A stretch of 64,000 bases of DNA from Mauremys mutica (Eukaryota; Chordata; Testudines; Geoemydidae): NCBI RefSeq assembly GCF_020497125.1, contig NC_059087.1:13301925-13365924 (forward strand), in the 5' to 3' direction. Positions 50,901-56,900 of the stretch are shown here, one piece after another. The first letter of the stretch is position 1; every line of letters begins with the position of its first letter. The position numbers were made by a program, and so were the translations under genes. The notes beneath the pieces are model-generated. The model was given only the letters and a program-made list of their open reading frames with translations. It was not told the DNA's origin and did no database searches.

Positions 50901-53900
50901 TATTTATTTGTTTTTTATTAAATGGATAATTTTAAAAACATAAATTAGTATGTTGTCACCTGCTTTGATTGTGGAATGGACTTTAATTTCTTAATGGATA
51001 TTATGAGATCAATGGCCTTAGGTAAAATGTGAGTCTTTTCAGGGTCTTCCATTTCACCATGTAACTAATGCATTTTTCAAAATATTCTTATTTAAGCCCT
51101 GATTCTACACCGTGGAAATCAATTAAAGTTTTGCCATGCAAGCAGTATCAGGGCCTTAATCCTCAGCCATTCTTTTAAAATAAATAAATAAATAGCATAA
51201 AATATATTTTCTTACTAAGTGACAGGTTTCTTTGGGGAAAAAAAATCTAAATAAAATCTACTAATTAACATTTTGAGTCATGTGGTCTTTTGGCCCTAGT
51301 AATAGTTCAAAAACTTCACAATGTACCCAGATGTTAAGTTTTTTGGTAGCCTTCTCTTCAGTTCCAAATCATTTCTCTGTTCCTTCTGCAATGACATGTC
51401 TCCTCTGTGATTCCATCATCTATAGGCTGTCAGAAAGTCACACACTGCACTTTTGTTGTGGTAACCACATGATGGAGGGGAGGCCGGGCCAAATTTGAGT
51501 GAGTGGCATTCTGACCTGGCACAGGAGGTGAGATGCTATTTCAAGTCAGGTGGTTCTCCTTATTGGAGAGGAGCAGAGGCTCACAAAGCCAACTGTGGAG
51601 ACTGAGGTCCCTGCCACTGGCAGTAGCATCAAAGGGATGACTGTGCTGAAATGAGCCGCCATTAGGCAGCAGAGGCGCAGGGGAGGCACGGTGGAAGGAG
51701 AACCTGATGCCCGGTCCATGTGCCGCTGCCCGTTTTGGGCTGTGATAACAACTCCTTTCTGGGGACTCTAGTGGTGGGGAATAGGGCTAGATGTGGGGCA
51801 GAGTGATGGTTTTGATGTGACCGTATCAAAACCACAACTTTCTTATAGCCTTGTTTATCTGCACTTTGGGAAAACATTTGACTGTTTTTACTAAGGGCTC
51901 TCATCTAGTCTGCTAGATGAGGCTCCCATGGGGACTTACCGGTATTGATTTGATCCTAGCCCTTTTTGGAATTTAGCTGTAAAACATTAGAAGCTACTGT
52001 TCAAAATGAGGGTCAATCTTTCTGTTCCTTTCATAAATCCTGTAACTTGGCTGCTTTGTTTCTGGTTCTATTTTTGGCACATTCTGCCCTTTGTGGTTCC
52101 CAATATGTCATTCCAATTGTAGTCATATACTTATGACCAGTATTCTTTCCCTTCATTTCAAAGTTAATTTGTCTCATAGTCTGTCCTTGTGAGAATATCC
52201 CACATGTTTATTCTCACGGTAAGAAATGGCTGTAATTTGAGGCCCTATGGCAAATTGCTTGACAGTTTTTTGCTGAACTGTCAGTACTGAAGTCAAGTGC
52301 ATGCTCTTTCGCAAGCTGCTGTTTTCTGGGGTTTTTATTTGTTTTGGATTTTTTTGTGCTAGAATGTCTTTCAGATTTTGTTTTCATGGATTTCAGATTT
52401 TTTCCCCCATGTTTGGCTATTAATTGACTATTGGCTTGTATTTATACAGCAATTCAGTGGCAAAGAAACATGAAATTAGATAAATGATACTTTAAAAAAC
52501 AGAAGCATAGAATCATAGGATGATAGAATATCAGGGTTGGAAGGGACCTCAGAAGGTCATCTGGTCCAACCCCCTGCTCAAAGCAGGACCAATCCCCAAC
52601 TAAATCAGTAAAGCACTCATTCATCAGTAATATTTTTTGTCTTTACATATTGTTAAAACAGCGCTTCGGTGAAATCTCACTAATTTTGCTAGAGGATGTT
52701 AAAATACAAACACATACACTTACATGTACAAAATACACAGAACTTTGCCTTGATAAAGTTTCCCCCCAGAAAACCCACCATGATAGTTTTCTTCAGCTGT
52801 TTTACTTTTGTTTATTGGATGGAGATGAAACCAGATAATGCCATATTATGGAATTTGTTGACAACAAAAGGTTCTTGTTTTTTAAAAAAAACCTATAAAA
52901 TACACTTGCAACAAGATAACTCTGTTGAACCTGAAGATACTCATCTCCACCCCATAAAGATCTAAATTTAGACAGTGCATAGTGTACTGTGCAGTGAAAC
53001 CTGTTGTAAGGCCCTAATAAAACCCGTGAAAGTTGTCAGCTGCATAGTGATGGTCATATCATATAATCATTGAATTTAGGAATACTTTAAAGTGGTCTCT
53101 AAAAATATTTACTAGAGGGGAAATTTACTACAACTACCACTATAGATCTTTAATGAAATAAACAGGATGGTTAAACTCAATTGATACATCTTTATGTACA
53201 AGACGTACAATTTATAATTCTAAACTTCGTATTGTTAATGGCCTGGGCCAGAATATTGTAACCATGGAATGTGCCAATATAATGTTATGAATAGTGACTA
53301 TTTCCGTTTTAATAACCTTAACCCACAACCACATTTGAATCTCTGTATAGCAGTTTGATGTATTTTCTGGATTATTTTGAATTATAGCCATTTCATTTAC
53401 ACTTCCAATGAAAGGTTAAGACTTCAGACCATTAATCCTGCATATGACATACTGTACAGGCCCCAGGTGTGCAGTAAGTAATAGGTTCATTTTCCTACCT
53501 GCCTCTAACAGCTAAAATCTTGATTGTTACATAGATTTTTAGAGCAGTGTTGTGTTTACACCTCTGAATTGTGGTAGCTGCATGAAAAAATTAGGTGATC
53601 CAGAGATGTAAGAGTTGCACTAATGGAAAACATTTGATGCTTATGACAGCATTTCTTCATGAGTTGGATGTTTAGATACTGTAGTTAATAAGTGTATTTG
53701 ATTTTTCTGTTCCAGCTGTGGTGCTTGTTTGTTTCAAAATGTGTGCATAGTTTAAGGCAAAGGCATGTCAAGTTGCCTAGTTGTATAATCCTACTCATCT
53801 ACTGTGTAGAATATCACCTACAGGGTAATGAGAGGCCAGCTAATTGGTCCTATTTTCTCTGGAATTTTTTTTTTTAAATACCCAAATTATGACCTGTGTT

Positions 53901-56900
53901 GCCTTGAAATGTAGCAAGTGTTAATCCTGTCTCTACAACAGCAAAATAAGAACAAATTTGATAAATTGTGGGTTTATTGTTGATGAACAAAAATTGATTG
54001 CTTGAGTTAATCTATTACGGTGAAAGACAAATCGAGTATATATCATGGTTGTGTGCATTAATTTGTGGTGAATGAGAATCAATATGTAAATTAGATACAC
54101 CCCCTCAATCTCTAACAGATTACCAGGGCCGTGCTAGGTGTTATGTTTGGGTATCACAGTTTCAACTTGTTTTATGTTAAATATTTTCTGCAAATGTAAA
54201 TTTAATCTCAGTTATCTCTGTTAAAGAATAACAGGCTGTTCGTTACATTGTTGTATGGTGTGGTGTTATGGTATTATGCAGAGCTTACTTTTGTAGGTTC
54301 ATATACATTATGATTTGGGATTTCTGTGTATAACTTTAGCTGTGGTGGTTGGAAAGGTGATTCTTTAAAATTCTCTAATTTTTCAGGGTTGCTTAAATAA
54401 TACATTTGAAAACATAATTTGTCATAAATGTTTCTGACCAGCCATCATACACCAGCAAGCTTTCTACTGAGTGTGCACGTATTAAATGAAATAATATCCT
54501 AGCTTTAATTATATAATATAGGGCCTGAATTTTCTTTTACTACACCAGTATTATACTAGTGTAACTGATGTATAAACAGCAATAACTGTTCTGGAGATTC
54601 AGGTCTATAGTGTGCATAAGCACATATATATGAAAGACATTAAAGGTTGCTGTTCTCTCTGTTCTGCCTTCTGAAAAATGGCTAAAGAAATTAGCCTTAA
54701 AAATTCAGCAGTTCTTGTCTACAAGGGAACTGCATTAAATAGCATAGTCATACTCCTCTTGATACAATAAAAGCCAAGTTTAAGTTCTGGTGGCAAATTT
54801 CATTAGCAGCTGTTTCTCCCACCTATACTTCAAACAGTGTTTGAGTTGTGAATGCTCTAACTTCCGACAGGATTTCCCCACTATCGCAAATGTATAAAAC
54901 TCACAGGGACTGTCAAACTTAAATCTGTAGAATTTCAGCAAAGGGAGTGCTACATTAATGTTGTTTGAAAACCAATTCATTCACCTGAAAAGTACTTTTA
55001 AGGATTTACCTGATGCATGTCATTTGCCTTTTTTTTTTTTTTTTTTTTTTTAACATGAGCCACTTAACGTGATTTGGCTTGTCTGGTTTATAATGTTTAG
55101 GTTTGTATGTACATTTTGTTCCCAGGAGACATTGCCTTTTTCAATAGCTAAATTTAAATTACGTCTCAGAATTCTCTTGCTCTGGGTAGTGTTTGGTTCA
55201 CAGCTTTTTTTGCCCTCATGTCACTACTTTGATAAGCCACCGGACAGCTACTCTATTTTCATTCTGTAAAATGAATTGTTGGTGTTAATTGATTAGTCTG
55301 TGGATATCTACCTCATGCAAACCACCAGAACATGGCACCCAGACCTGAGGCAGCCATGGTCATCGTAAGTAAGTAGTGTTCCTAGTCACGTGAGGGAAAC
55401 AATTGCCCTCCTGGATTGTCAGCCAAAAACTTGGAATTCTTTATTTCAGAAATGCCAAGAGGGGAAGTGTCATCAACCAGGGAAAAGAGTCAGAAGGCTT
55501 TGCCATGAGTACTGTAGCAAGGTAAATTAATTTAAGCCATACTAGTGATAGGGCCATTTGGAATAATGACATAGTACTTAATACTAATACCTTCATTCAC
55601 ATCCTGTTTAATTACAGTTACAATCTTGGTTGCTTCATCCTTTTGGCATCTGCTTTCTCACTCAGATCCTATTTAAAATTATGATACAACATTCTGAAGA
55701 TGCCTTTGTGAAATATATTACAATATTGGAAATTATAATGTATTCTAAAAACATCAAGGAGAGCGAGGAGCAGCCCATTATTCTCAGACTGGGGAGCTTT
55801 CGCATAAACACAGAAATGACTCTTGCATGAAGCTAGTAAAAAATTGCATAACAGTGTTATGTGCCTGATAGCATCAAGATGAAGCAGATAGCTTAAGTGT
55901 TTAAATGTTTAACTGAGCTGCGTATATATTTTTAGTTTACGTGAGCCTTTTTTGGTAATTGGGAGTTGTACAGTTGTATTGTACACATTATTAAGAGGCT
56001 ATTAAGTTATTTTCAGTGGTTGCTCTTTTTCTCAGATTTTCTTCACTTTTTTCAGCTTCTGTTAGTTTCCTAAAGTTTTTCTCATCCCTCCTTTTGGAAA
56101 GGCATAGAGCACAGTTGCTTATTGATTTGATGCTTTGGAGAGCTTAGACATAAGCCTTGGGAAGCTGAAATGAAGAAAGGTGACATAGTAGGAGGGAGAG
56201 AAGCCAGGAGAATCTCGTACATAATTGTTTATGTTCAAAAAGAAAACTGGGGAACTGCACTTGTTGATGTATGAAACATTTCCAGAGAATAAAAATAGGC
56301 CATAGTAGTCTGTGTGGGAACCTTAAAGATCAGAGATGATAAAGCTATACGGTTAGCTTTATTTGAGATGGGTTTCTAGTAAACTAATCATCCTGAAATA
56401 AGAGGGGCAGTCTCATTTAAGTCAAGTGTTGATGCTGTTGTGTTTATGGTCTTTGAAGCATATTACCACAGTACAGCTTTATTGCCATGTTTTTGTAAAT
56501 ATAATTGTAAAATAGCTATCGTCAATTAAAGCTCATAGAAGAAACATGACTTTGGCATAATATTTGACATGAAACAGAGCTTCCAATTATCCAAATATAT
56601 TGAAGTGTTGACTTGACTTAATCACAGTAGAGAAAGGGGGAGAGCAAGAAAGATCACCAATTTCTGATTTGCTTATTCTAAGTTTTAATATATTAGTTAC
56701 TGTTCAAGTCACAGCAAGTATCCCAGGATCAAATGGTGGAAGTGTCAGACCAAGCAGGGTGGAAATTATGGCGGGATGAATCTGATTTCTCCAGGTGCCT
56801 TGAAAAACAGCAGTTTGAGGAGTGACAGAATTTGAAATAAGGAGCAAACCTGCAGTGGCTAACTTGATTTGTTCTCAGCAATCCATTTCAGCAGGGTTCT